Source of the DNA: JAWKIW01 sp041394145 | Lineage (GTDB): Bacteria; Actinomycetota; Acidimicrobiia; Acidimicrobiales; Acidimicrobilacustridaceae | Length of the DNA stretch: 64,000 nt | NCBI GenBank assembly: GCA_041394145.1 | Contig: JAWKIW010000014.1 | Span: forward strand, 71,757-135,756 | Direction of reading: 5' to 3' | Shown: positions 26,918 to 35,064 of the stretch, piece after piece | Numbering within the stretch: position 1 is the stretch's first letter | Layout of the letters: every line of letters starts with the position of its first letter | Made by a program: the position numbers and the translations under genes | Notes under the pieces: model-generated | What the model was told of the DNA's origin: nothing | What the model saw: only the letters and a program-made list of their open reading frames with translations | The model's database searches: none

Positions 26918-28463
26918 TCAGGCGCCGGCGAGCACGCCCTCGGCCATGAGCCGACGGATCTCCTCCTGGTCGGCGGGCGACGGCAGCCCCCAGCCGGCCT
27001 TGTAGTCGAACAGCTGGCGGGCCGACGCGGCCCGCAGCTCGCCGAGCAGGACGTCGACGGCGTCGGGGGCCACCAGGCCCGGGTGCGGCTGGCCACAGGC
27101 CCGGGACAGGCGCAGCAGCTCGAAGCGCACCGACGCGAGGTAGCTGGCCACCCGGACCGACTTCAGCGACGGGTCGAGGCCGCGCTGGAGCCAGGGGTTC
27201 TGGGTCGCCACCCCGGTGGGGCAGTTCCCGGTGTGGCAGCGCTGGGACTGGATGCACCCGGCGGCCATCATCGCCTCGCGGCCGACGGCGATCTGGTCGC
27301 AGCCGAGGGCGAAGGCGAGCAGGGCGTTCTCGGGGATGCCGAGCTTGCCCGAGCCGATGAACACCACCTGCTCGTGCAGGCCCCGCTCGGCGAAGGCCCG
27401 GTAGACACGGCTGAAGGCCCACTTGAAGGGCAGGGCCACGTGGTCGGTGAAGACCAGCGGCCCGGCGCCGGTGCCCCCCTCGCCGCCGTCCACGGTGATG
27501 AAGTCGACCCCGCGCCCGGTGCGGTCCATCCGCAGGGCCAGGTCGTCCCAGAACGCGTCCTCGCCCACCGCCGACTTGATCCCCACCGGCAGGCCGGTGG
27601 CCTCGGCGATGCGCTCGACGAGGTCGAGCATCGAGTCGACGTCGTGGAACGCGCTGTGCGCCGGGGGGCTCTTGCAGTCGGCGGCCACCGGGATGCCACG
27701 GATCTCGGCGATCTCGGGCGTGACCTTGGCTGCCGGCAGCAGGCCCCCGAGGCCCGGCTTGGCCCCCTGGGACAGCTTGATCTCGACCGCTCGGATCGGG
27801 TGCTCGGCACAGAGGTCGACGAGCCGGTCGAGGTCGAAGGCGCCCCGTGCGTCGCGGCAGCCGAAGTACGACGTGCCGAGCTGGAACACGAGCTCGCCCC
27901 CGTGACGGTGGTGGGGAGACCCCGCCCTCGCCCGTGTTGTGCAGCGCACCCGCCAGCGCGGCACCCCGGTTGAGGGCCTCGATGGCCGCGCCGCTCAGGG
28001 CGCCGTAGCTCATCCCCGAGATGTTGACGACCGACGGGACCCGCAGGGCGCGCCGACGCCCCCGGGCGCCGCCGAGGACCTTGGCGGCGGGCAGGGGCGA
28101 CGAGGGGTCGGGGTGGTTCGGCTCCCCGGGCAGCGGCGCCAGCGGGAAGGCCACGTGCTTGACGATCACGTAGTTGGGGCTGCGCTCGAGGTCGTTGTCG
28201 GTGCCGAACCCGAAGTAGGGGTTCTCCTGCTTGGCCGACGAGTAGATCCAGCGCCGCTGGTCGCGGCTGAAGGGTCGCTCCTGGTCGTTGTCGGTGACGA
28301 TGTACTGGCGCAGCTCGGGGCCGATCCCCTCGAGCAGGAACCGGAAGTGCCCGATGATCGGGTAGTTCCGGGTGATGGCGTGACGCTTCTGGAGGAGGTC
28401 GTAGACGGCCACGCCACCCAGGGCAGCGGCGGCGCCGGCGAGGAGGCGTCGGGTCATCGACAT
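26918..28463 (-). pseudogene. FMN-dependent glutamate-synthase-like protein, one frameshift at ~27910
   Basis: Similar to the FMN/iron-sulfur synthase domain of GltB, as a stand-alone, membrane-anchored protein. Residues ~5-25 form an N-terminal helix, then NISGMSYGALSGAAIEALNRGA, HNTGEGG, EIKLSQGAKPGLGG, ITVDGGEGGTGAGP and the Cys-rich AAGCIQSQRCHTGNCPTGVATQNP for the 3Fe-4S cluster. The two halves are in different frames at GEGGVSPHHRHGG, where one C appears lost from a C-run. The repaired length is ~515 residues, normal for this family. Start ATG 28463 has TACGCT 6 nt upstream. No small glutamate-synthase subunit is adjacent, so glutamate synthesis is not assured. Confidence 0.85.
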
Positions 28464-28469
28464 GACCTC

Positions 28470-28475
28470 AGCGTA
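28470..28475 (-). promoter_or_regulatory. -10 box TACGCT, leaderless
   Basis: TACGCT on the minus strand ends 6 nt before ATG 28463. Confidence 0.55.
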
Positions 28476-28535
28476 CGGCGGCACCCCCCGGCGACCGGAA
28501 GGGCCGGACGGCAGGTCCGACGTCGGACCACCGGG

Positions 28536-29225
28536 TCACACCAGCGACAGCACCAGCCCGATCTGGCCCAGGTGGTACGTGACGATGATCGCGACCCGCC
28601 CCCAGGGCTTGTCCTCGATGAACCGCGTCCAGGCGATCATCGCGTCCGAGGCGTAGAACAGGCCGGCCCCGACGATGGCGAAGCCGTTCACGCGACCCAC
28701 GGCGCTGGCCACCATCGCCGAGATCACCACGAGGTAGGCGGTGACCGGGCCGGCGAGCTCGGGGTGGTCCCCCTGACGGACGCCGCGCACGATGCGCAGG
28801 CCCAGCGTCGCGACCGCGACCACGACGATGGCGAGACCGACGAGGAAGGCCCCGAAGGAGACGCCGGCGAACCACAGCCCGACGATGTAGGCGACGTGGC
28901 CGGCGAGGAACGAGCCGAGCCCGAACACGAACAGCCGCTCGTCGGGGAGCATCAAGAAGACGTCGCCGGCGAGCGACAGCACCAGCGCCACCACGAAGCA
29001 CGCCCGGGCCGAGGTGCTGGCCGGTTCGAGGGCGAGGGTGGCGGCGATCAGCACCACCATGGTGAGCGGCTTGCAGACGTACTCGAGCGGCTTGCTGCCG
29101 ACCGCGACGGCGGCCCAGTCACCGGCTGCGACCGCCAGCGTGAGCACGAGCAGCAGGGCGACGGTGGCGGTCACGGCGACAGTCTGGTCGGCGGCGCCCC
29201 GGCCCGGGTGCACCACAGGGACCAC
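28536..29225 (-). CDS. YhhN-family membrane protein (lysoplasmalogenase-like)
   Basis: 229-residue protein with about eight TM helices and YhhN/TMEM86 landmarks: KPLTMVVLIAATL, LSLAGDVFLML, FGLGSFLAGHVAYI and YHLGQIGLVLS. Animal TMEM86B hydrolyses the vinyl-ether bond of lysoplasmalogen; bacterial homologues are largely uncharacterised. The true start may be internal, since the first ~15 residues are not hydrophobic. It follows the NUDIX gene by 30 nt and probably shares its transcript. Confidence 0.88.
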   Translation of the reverse strand: MVPVVHPGRGAADQTVAVTATVALLLVLTLAVAAGDWAAVAVGSKPLEYVCKPLTMVVLIAATLALEPASTSARACFVVALVLSLAGDVFLMLPDERLFVFGLGSFLAGHVAYIVGLWFAGVSFGAFLVGLAIVVVAVATLGLRIVRGVRQGDHPELAGPVTAYLVVISAMVASAVGRVNGFAIVGAGLFYASDAMIAWTRFIEDKPWGRVAIIVTYHLGQIGLVLSLV

Positions 29226-29255
29226 CCTGATCCCGGACCGGGGCCCGGGGCCACC

Positions 29256-29780
29256 CTAGGCCTCGTCGGCGGGGCCCGCCCCGGCACCGAGCAGGTGGGG
29301 CAGGACGAGGGCGGCGCTGTCGGGCACGAGGCGGCGGCCCGCGACCCACGCCGCCAGGTCGTCGCGCCGCACGAGCAGGGCCTCGGCGACCTCGCCGTCG
29401 GGGCAGGTGCAGGGCGCGTCGGTGCGGGCGACGTACACGGCGGCGTGCTCGCGGCAGGCCTCGTCCTCGTAGCGACCCGTCGCCACGGCCGCGAGGTCGA
29501 CCCCGGTGATGCCCGCCTCCTCGGCCAGCTCACGCCGGGCGGCATCGTCGAACCCCTCCCCGGCGGCGAGCACGCCGCCGAAGCAGACGTCCCACCAGCC
29601 GGGCCACACGTCCTTCCAGTCGGCCCGACGGTGGACCCAGGCGCGGTCGTCGGTGGTGAGCACGGCGATGAAGACGGTGCGGTGCCAGAGGCGCCCCGCC
29701 CGCATCTCGGCCCGCGTCGCGGTGCCGACGACCCTGCCCGTCTCGTCACAGACGTCGACGAGCTCGTCCGCGGCCGCCAC
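29256..29780 (-). CDS. NUDIX hydrolase (YfcD/Idi-like)
   Basis: 174-residue NUDIX protein. A full NUDIX box is present (GGVLAAGEGFDDAARRELAE followed by EAGI). The upstream HRTVFIAVLTTDDRAWVHRR and DVWPGWWDVC resemble the YfcD/isopentenyl-diphosphate-isomerase-like branch. Start GTG 29780 lies 14 nt after the reductase stop; a longer frame to 30677 lies inside that gene. Substrate unknown. It sits between the ferredoxin reductase and YhhN genes in a four-gene minus-strand operon. Confidence 0.9.
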   Translation of the reverse strand: MAAADELVDVCDETGRVVGTATRAEMRAGRLWHRTVFIAVLTTDDRAWVHRRADWKDVWPGWWDVCFGGVLAAGEGFDDAARRELAEEAGITGVDLAAVATGRYEDEACREHAAVYVARTDAPCTCPDGEVAEALLVRRDDLAAWVAGRRLVPDSAALVLPHLLGAGAGPADEA

Positions 29781-29794
29781 CCGCCCGCCCCGGT

Positions 29795-31021
29795 TCAGGC
29801 CAGCGCCCGGGCCTCGGCGAGCCCGTCGGCCCAAGCGACGGCGTCGTCGACGAGGTGGCGGAGCTGCATGACGTGGCGGGGCCGGTTCCATCCGAGCACC
29901 CCCCGTACGACGCCGTCCTTGCCGTAGAGAGCCACGAAGCGGCGCTCGTCGGTGGAGCCGATGACCACCTCGACCTCGTGGTCGGCGCCCGACCGTCCCG
30001 CCAGCTGGATCTTGCGGTCGTACTGGTCGGACCAGAACCACGGCACCGGGTCGAAGGGGTCGAGGGCGCCCAGGTCCGCCCCCGCCGCCTCGGCCAGCAA
30101 CGTCCGGGCCGCGTGCTGGCCCATCTGGATGGCGTTCTCCCAGTGCTCGACCCGCAACACGGCGCCGAAGCGACGGCTGGGGAAGCGGGCGATGTCGCCG
30201 GCCACGACCACACCGGGGGCCGCCCACAGGTTGGCGTCGACGAGGACCCCGTCGTCGAGATCGAGGCCGGAGCCGTCGAGCCAGCCCGTGGCGGGCGCGA
30301 CCCCGATGCCCACCACGACGAGGTCGGCCGGCAGCACCTCGCCGCCGGCGAGCACCACGCCGGTGACGTCGCCGTCGTCGCCGGTGGCGACCCCGTCCAC
30401 CATCGTGCCGGTCCGCACCTCGACGCCGTGGTCGCGGTGCAGGTCCGCCACCAGCGGGCCCATGCGGGGCCCGAGCGCCCGTTCCAGCGGCACCGGGAGG
30501 GCCTCGACGATGGTGACCTCGCAGCCCCGCTCCCGACAGGTGGCGGCCACCTCGGCGCCGATGAAGCCGGCACCCACGACCACCACCCGTGACGCACCGG
30601 CCTCGAGGCGGTCGCGGATGGCGAGGCAGTCGGCCAGGGTGCGCAGCACGTGCACGCCGCCGACGCCGTCCATCCACGGGAGCCGGCGGGGCGTCGCACC
30701 GGTGGCGATCACCAGGGCCTCACCGTTGAGCGACGAGCCGTCGTCGAGGGTCACCCGGTGGTGGGCGAGGTCGACCGCCGTGGCCCGCCGACCGAGGTGC
30801 CAGGTGAGGTCGAGGTCGGCGTTGGCACCGGGCAGCGTCGCCTTCTCGGGCGGCCACGCCCCCGACAGCACCTGCTTGGACAGCGGCGGCCGGTCGTGGG
30901 GGATCTGGGGCTCGCCGTCGACGACCGCGATGGTGCCGCCGAAGCCCTCCTGGCGCAGGGTCTCCGCCGCGTTGAGGCCGGCGAGCGACCCGCCGACGAT
31001 CAGGACGGTGTCGAGCACCAC
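29795..31021 (-). CDS. FAD-dependent ferredoxin reductase
   Basis: 408-residue NAD(P)H:ferredoxin oxidoreductase of the putidaredoxin/rubredoxin-reductase type. N-terminal FAD Rossmann motif VLIVGGSLAGLNAAETL, the DRPPLSKQ motif, a second Rossmann motif VVVVGAGFIGAEVA for NAD(P)H, and VVVAGDIARFPS near the FAD C-terminal motif. It passes electrons to a ferredoxin, most likely the product of the gene immediately upstream (9-nt gap). Start is the first of two GTG codons at 31021. No P450 is encoded nearby, so the final oxidase is elsewhere or is the KshA-like Rieske protein at 40 kb. Confidence 0.94.
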   Translation of the reverse strand: MVLDTVLIVGGSLAGLNAAETLRQEGFGGTIAVVDGEPQIPHDRPPLSKQVLSGAWPPEKATLPGANADLDLTWHLGRRATAVDLAHHRVTLDDGSSLNGEALVIATGATPRRLPWMDGVGGVHVLRTLADCLAIRDRLEAGASRVVVVGAGFIGAEVAATCRERGCEVTIVEALPVPLERALGPRMGPLVADLHRDHGVEVRTGTMVDGVATGDDGDVTGVVLAGGEVLPADLVVVGIGVAPATGWLDGSGLDLDDGVLVDANLWAAPGVVVAGDIARFPSRRFGAVLRVEHWENAIQMGQHAARTLLAEAAGADLGALDPFDPVPWFWSDQYDRKIQLAGRSGADHEVEVVIGSTDERRFVALYGKDGVVRGVLGWNRPRHVMQLRHLVDDAVAWADGLAEARALA

Positions 31022-31030
31022 CCGGTCAGC

Positions 31031-31222
31031 TCACCCCTCGATCGAGATGGCCTGCTTCGGGCAGCGCCGCACGGCCTCCTCGATCTTCGGCCGCATCTCC
31101 TCGGGTGGGTTCTCCTGCAGCACGTACAGGAAGTCGTCGTCGCGCACCTCGAACACCTCCGGGGCGATGCCCATGCACACGGCGTTGCTCTCGCACAGGT
31201 CGTAGTCGACGACAACCTTCAT
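31031..31222 (-). CDS. [3Fe-4S] ferredoxin of P450-partner type
   Basis: 63-residue ferredoxin. Cys pattern is C-ESNAV-C near the N-terminus with a distant RCP, i.e. CxxNxxC...CP. The second cluster position is Asn instead of Cys, as in mycobacterial P450-partner ferredoxins, implying a 3Fe-4S cluster. GGGAGGA is 4-5 nt before ATG 31222, a strong ribosome site. It is the first gene of the minus-strand operon followed by its reductase. Confidence 0.93.
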   Translation of the reverse strand: MKVVVDYDLCESNAVCMGIAPEVFEVRDDDFLYVLQENPPEEMRPKIEEAVRRCPKQAISIEG

Positions 31223-31339
31223 GACGTCCTCCCGGGGATGGCGATCGTGGCGTCATCATGCCTCACCCGGGCGCGCCCGGCCGACACGACGTCGGGATCC
31301 GGTGGCCGGCCGGCGGTGGTCGATCCGGCGGCTGCGGCG

Positions 31340-32095
31340 TCAGAAGATCGAGTAGCCGCCGTCGACGACGAGGGTGTCACCGGTGTGGAAGGTGTTGGTG
31401 GGATCGGCCAGGAACACCGCGACCGGCGCCAGGTCCGACGGCGCGCCCCACCGGCGGGCGGGGGTGCGCTTGATGGTGTTGTCGACGAACTTCTGGTTCG
31501 CCGCCATCGGCGAGAGCATGTCGGTCTCGGTCCAGCCGGGCAGGATCGTGTTGCAGCGGACCTGGTGGCGGGCCAGCTCGACGGCGAGGCCGCGCATGAG
31601 GGCCAGGAGCGCGCCCTTCGAGGCCGCGTAGTGCTCCATGCCGGGGGCGCCGTCGACGGCCGACACCGACGAGATGGCCACCAGCGAACCGCCCTCGCCC
31701 CGGTCGACGAGGTGACGGGCCGCCTCCCGCAGCGACAGGAAGGCGCCGTCGAGGTTGACCCGCTGCACCCGGCGCCACTCCTGCAGGGTCATGTCCACGA
31801 AGGGCGAGAACCCGCTGACGCCGGCGTTGGCGAACAGGCAGTCGACCCGACCCATGGCGTCGACCGAGCGGGCGAAGGCCTCGACCACCTGGTCCTCGTC
31901 GCCCACGTCGCAGCGCAGGGCGAGGACCCGGCGACCGAACCGCTCGAGGTCGGCGACGGCGGCGGCGTTGCGCTGCTCGTCGCGCCCCCACACCACGACG
32001 TCGGCACCGGCCTCGGCCACGCCCCGGGCGATCCCGAGGCCGATGCCGCGGTTGGCGCCGGTCACCACCACCACCCGTCCGGTCAGGTCGAACAT
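31340..32095 (-). CDS. SDR-family oxidoreductase
   Basis: 251-residue classical short-chain dehydrogenase/reductase. Cofactor motif TGANRGIG (12-19), FANAG, catalytic Ser in ISSVSAV and YxxxK in YAASK. The tail GDTLVVDGGYSIF is typical. Start ATG 32095 was chosen because TACGGT ends 6 nt upstream; longer frames enter the MFS gene. Substrate unknown; a hydroxy-lipid or steroid is plausible given the window but not shown. Confidence 0.93.
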   Translation of the reverse strand: MFDLTGRVVVVTGANRGIGLGIARGVAEAGADVVVWGRDEQRNAAAVADLERFGRRVLALRCDVGDEDQVVEAFARSVDAMGRVDCLFANAGVSGFSPFVDMTLQEWRRVQRVNLDGAFLSLREAARHLVDRGEGGSLVAISSVSAVDGAPGMEHYAASKGALLALMRGLAVELARHQVRCNTILPGWTETDMLSPMAANQKFVDNTIKRTPARRWGAPSDLAPVAVFLADPTNTFHTGDTLVVDGGYSIF

Positions 32096-32101
32096 CGCCG
32101 C

Positions 32102-32107
32102 ACCGTA
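32102..32107 (-). promoter_or_regulatory. -10 box TACGGT, leaderless (SDR)
   Basis: TACGGT on the minus strand ends 6 nt before ATG 32095, in the 22-nt spacer after the MFS stop. Confidence 0.55.
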
Positions 32108-32117
32108 GCGCCGGCGC

Positions 32118-33500
32118 TCAGGCCGGCGAGGCGGTGGGCACCCGGAACAGCCCGGTGACGACCGTGGCCACCCCGCAGCCACCGGCGATGAGGACCAGCG
32201 TCGTCGACAAGCCCAGGTCGGCCTGGAAGAGGGGGAAGCAGAACAGCCCCAGCGCCGCGCCCGCCTTGCCACAGGAGGTGGCGAGACCGTGGCCGCTGGC
32301 CCGCACCTCGGTGGGGAAGACCTCGGCCGGGAGCAGGAAGGTGGTCGAGTTCGGGCCCATGTTCATGAACAGGTTGAACACCGAGAAGCCCACGAACACC
32401 CCGAGCGTGTGCGCATCGCCTCCCCCGGGCAGCGACGACACCCACGCCAGCACCAGCAGCCCGATGATCATGGCGGCGAACCCCGCCATCTGCAGGCGGA
32501 GGTGGTCGACCCGGGTGATCAGCAGGATCGCCAGCCCGAAGCCGGCCACGAGGAACAGGTCGACGAAGGCGGAGCCCTTGGCCGAGGCGATGTCGTCGGC
32601 CATGAAGCCGGAGTTGGCGGCGGAGATGCCGATGGCGGCGATGATCGTCGGGGTGAACACGCCGACGCCGTAGGTGGCGATGTCCATGAAGAACCACGGC
32701 ACCGTGGTGAGCACGGTGCGCCGTCTGAACCGCCGCCCGAACAGCTCGCGGTAGGGCACCTCGCCCTCGTTCAGCTCGGCGTAGGTGCGCACCGCCTCCT
32801 CGGACACCTCGGTCCCGGCGAACAGCCCGCACACCCGGCGGGCCTCGCCGACCTCGCCGTTGCGGGCCAGCCAGCGCGGGCTCTCGGGCACGCCCCGGCG
32901 CAGGACCACGATGATGAGGGCGGGCACCACACCGAAGCCGAGCATCCACCGCCACGCCGTCGGCTCCGGGTAGAGCCGCATGATCACGAGGCCCACGACC
33001 ACGCCGATGATCTGGCCGACCGCCTGGAAGGCGAAGGCCCCCACCAGCAGACGGGGCCGCGGGCGGGCCGGGGAGATCTCGGCCACGTAGCTGGCGCTGA
33101 TCGGGTAGTCGGCGCCGACCCCGACGCCGAGGAGGAAGCGGAACAGGATCAGCAGCCAGATGCTCGGGGCGAGCGCCGACAGCAGGGCGAACACGACGAA
33201 CATGGCGAGGTCGAGCTTGAAGACGAGCCGACGGCCGAGGCGATCGGTGAGCCGGCCGATGGTGGCGGCGCCGACCATGGCGCCGAGCACCGCCGAGGCC
33301 GACAGCAGCGAGACCTGGATCGTGGTCGGTGCCCAGTCCGCCTCGATGAGCGGGATGGCCACGCCCATGATGAAGAAGTCGAAGCCGTCGAGCATGACGC
33401 CCATGGCGGCGAGCAGCCACACCCGGATGTGCACGCGGGTGAGCGGCGCCGCATCCAGCAGCTCGGCCACCCCCCGCTCCGCCCGGGCTTCGACCCCCAC
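32118..33500 (-). CDS. MFS transporter (sugar/aromatic-acid porter-like)
   Basis: 460-residue major-facilitator protein with 12 predicted TM helices. Signatures are DGFDFFIMGVAIP in TM1, the loop motif GRLTDRLGRR between TM2 and TM3, RFLLGVGVGADYPI in TM4, PESPRWLARNG before the central loop, and EVFPTEVRASGHG in the second half. These place it with the sugar porter / AAHS / phosphate porter group. Substrate cannot be told. Start GTG 33500. The SDR gene lies downstream on the same strand with its own promoter. Confidence 0.92.
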   Translation of the reverse strand: MGVEARAERGVAELLDAAPLTRVHIRVWLLAAMGVMLDGFDFFIMGVAIPLIEADWAPTTIQVSLLSASAVLGAMVGAATIGRLTDRLGRRLVFKLDLAMFVVFALLSALAPSIWLLILFRFLLGVGVGADYPISASYVAEISPARPRPRLLVGAFAFQAVGQIIGVVVGLVIMRLYPEPTAWRWMLGFGVVPALIIVVLRRGVPESPRWLARNGEVGEARRVCGLFAGTEVSEEAVRTYAELNEGEVPYRELFGRRFRRRTVLTTVPWFFMDIATYGVGVFTPTIIAAIGISAANSGFMADDIASAKGSAFVDLFLVAGFGLAILLITRVDHLRLQMAGFAAMIIGLLVLAWVSSLPGGGDAHTLGVFVGFSVFNLFMNMGPNSTTFLLPAEVFPTEVRASGHGLATSCGKAGAALGLFCFPLFQADLGLSTTLVLIAGGCGVATVVTGLFRVPTASPA

Positions 33501-33591
33501 GGGCCCAGGGGTCTACTCGGGTCGGGTGCCCTGCTGGTGGACCGGATCCGAACAGCCGGTGAACGACGGGCGACCTGCGCTTGCCTTCGGG

Positions 33592-33610
33592 ATCTGACGC
33601 GGTGTCAGAT
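33592..33610 (+). promoter_or_regulatory. inverted-repeat operator ATCTGAC-N5-GTCAGAT
   Basis: Perfect 7-bp arms with spacer GCGGT. The right arm overlaps the candidate ATG 33609, so ATG 33618 is the likelier start of the CaiB gene. The same arms and spacing occur at 48658-48676 before the second WS/DGAT gene, so a shared regulator, probably of TetR type, is inferred. Confidence 0.7.
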
Positions 33611-33617
33611 GTCGGCC

Positions 33618-34871
33618 ATGGCTACGACCGCTCCCCTCGCCGGCGTCCGCATCATCGAGGCCTCGCTCCTCGGCCCGGCCGGCATCACGACCAACCTCGC
33701 CGACCTCGGGGCCGACGTCATCAAGGTCGAGTCGCCCGCCGGTGACTACGTCCGGGAGATGACCTGGCCGATCGTCGAGGGCACCTCGCTCATGCACCTG
33801 CACCTCAACCGGGGCAAGCGGTCGGTGCAGCTCAACCTCAAGAGCCCCGAGGGCGCCGAGGTGTTCCGCCGGCTGGCGGCCGAGGCCGACTGCGTGGTCG
33901 AGGCGATGCGTCCGGGCGCCCTCGAGCGGCTGGGGCTCGGCTACGAGGCCCTGCGCGAGCTCAACCCGAAGATCGTGTTCATCACCATCTCCGGGTACGG
34001 CATGACCGGCCCCTACAAGAACCTGCCGAGCCACGGCATCGCCTACGACACCTGGGCCGGCATCGTCTCGCCCGCCTACGACGACGACGGCTTCTGCTAC
34101 ATCCCCGAGCACGTGTCGATCGGGATCAACGCCGGACCCATCTACGGCGCCCTCGGCATCCTCGCCGGCATCATCCAGGCCCGGGCCACCGGCGAGGGCT
34201 GCCAGATGGAGATCGCCCAGTCCGACGCCGCGGCCGCCTTCGACTGGTACCGGTCCGAGTCGTGGAAGGCCTACGAGCGACCCGAGGACGAGGTCACCGG
34301 CAACAAGTCCGACGACTACGCCCGCCGGGCACCCGGGGTGGCCGGGATGCGCAAGGCCATCGACGGCACCGTGGTCGAGCCGGTGCGGTACCAGATGTAC
34401 GAGTCCGCCGACGGCCACGTGCTGTTCATGGCCTCCGAGCAGGCGTTCTGGAAGAACTTCTGCGAGGGCGTCGACCGCATGGACCTGTTCGAGCGGTGGC
34501 CGGGCTCGACCTTCGCCGACCACGCCCGCGGCAACCGCGAGCTGCAGGCCATCCTGCGCGACATCTTCACGACGAAGACGTCGGCCGAGTGGATCGCCTT
34601 CGCCGACGAGCACAACACCACCATCGCCCCGGTCAACACGCCGCGGAACATCAGCGACGACCCCCAGTTCCGGGATCGGCTCGGCTGGATCCCGGCCGAG
34701 CGCCTCGGCGCCGAGGAGCTGCCGTTCCCGGTGAAGGTGGTGGGCGCCGAGTACCCGGAGCCGACCAAGGCGCCCACCCTCGGCCAGCACACCGACGAGG
34801 TGCTCGCCGACGTGCTCGGCGTCGACGACGCCGAGCTGGCGACGCTGCGCGACGCCGGCGCCCTCGGCTGA
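33618..34871 (+). CDS. class III CoA-transferase (CaiB/BaiF family)
   Basis: 417-residue family III CoA-transferase, which moves CoA between carboxylic acids. Landmarks: GVRIIEASLLGPAGITTNLADLGADVIKVE, NRGKRSVQLNLKSPEG, DCVVEAMRPGALERLGLGYE and ITISGYG. The acyl substrate is unknown. Two in-frame starts exist, 33609 and 33618; the operator covers the first. The next gene begins 193 nt on behind its own palindrome, so the two are probably separate units. Confidence 0.94.
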   Translation: MATTAPLAGVRIIEASLLGPAGITTNLADLGADVIKVESPAGDYVREMTWPIVEGTSLMHLHLNRGKRSVQLNLKSPEGAEVFRRLAAEADCVVEAMRPGALERLGLGYEALRELNPKIVFITISGYGMTGPYKNLPSHGIAYDTWAGIVSPAYDDDGFCYIPEHVSIGINAGPIYGALGILAGIIQARATGEGCQMEIAQSDAAAAFDWYRSESWKAYERPEDEVTGNKSDDYARRAPGVAGMRKAIDGTVVEPVRYQMYESADGHVLFMASEQAFWKNFCEGVDRMDLFERWPGSTFADHARGNRELQAILRDIFTTKTSAEWIAFADEHNTTIAPVNTPRNISDDPQFRDRLGWIPAERLGAEELPFPVKVVGAEYPEPTKAPTLGQHTDEVLADVLGVDDAELATLRDAGALG

Positions 34872-34900
34872 GCCGGCCCCGCCCGGGTCGACCGACGTCC

Positions 34901-34966
34901 CGGCTCGGCCGACCCGGCTCGGCCGACCCATCCCTGCCGACCCGTCCCTGCCGACCCATCCCTGCC
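34901..34966. repeat. 14-bp tandem repeat (about 4.5 copies) 30 nt past the CaiB stop
   Basis: Two perfect CGGCTCGGCCGACC units at 34901-34928, then CATCCCTGCCGACC, CGTCCCTGCCGACC and a partial unit. All full units share the ending GCCGACC. Intergenic, between the CaiB stop and the promoter region of the AurF-like gene. Confidence 0.85.
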
Positions 34967-35005
34967 TGGGACCTTCGGCCCTATCTCCGGTTCCGATCGT
35001 CGCCA

Positions 35006-35049
35006 TACCTTCACCGGAACGCCGATAACGACCGTTATCGGCGTTCCGG
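35006..35049 (+). promoter_or_regulatory. promoter with perfect 17-bp inverted repeat (operator) before the AurF-like operon
   Basis: A TACCTT -10 candidate at 35006-35011 is followed by arms CCGGAACGCCGATAACG (35014-35030) and its exact reverse complement (35033-35049), with a 2-nt spacer. The palindrome would cover the transcription start and ends 9 nt before AAGGGGGTGG and ATG 35065. It is best read as an operator for a dimeric repressor; as RNA it could also form a hairpin next to the ribosome site. Confidence 0.75.
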
Positions 35050-35064
35050 CACAAGGGGGTGGCC

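Noticed and set aside
32289..33617. Plus-strand extension upstream of the CaiB gene
   Set aside because: Antisense to the MFS gene; the conserved CoA-transferase N-terminus begins at 33618, behind the operator.
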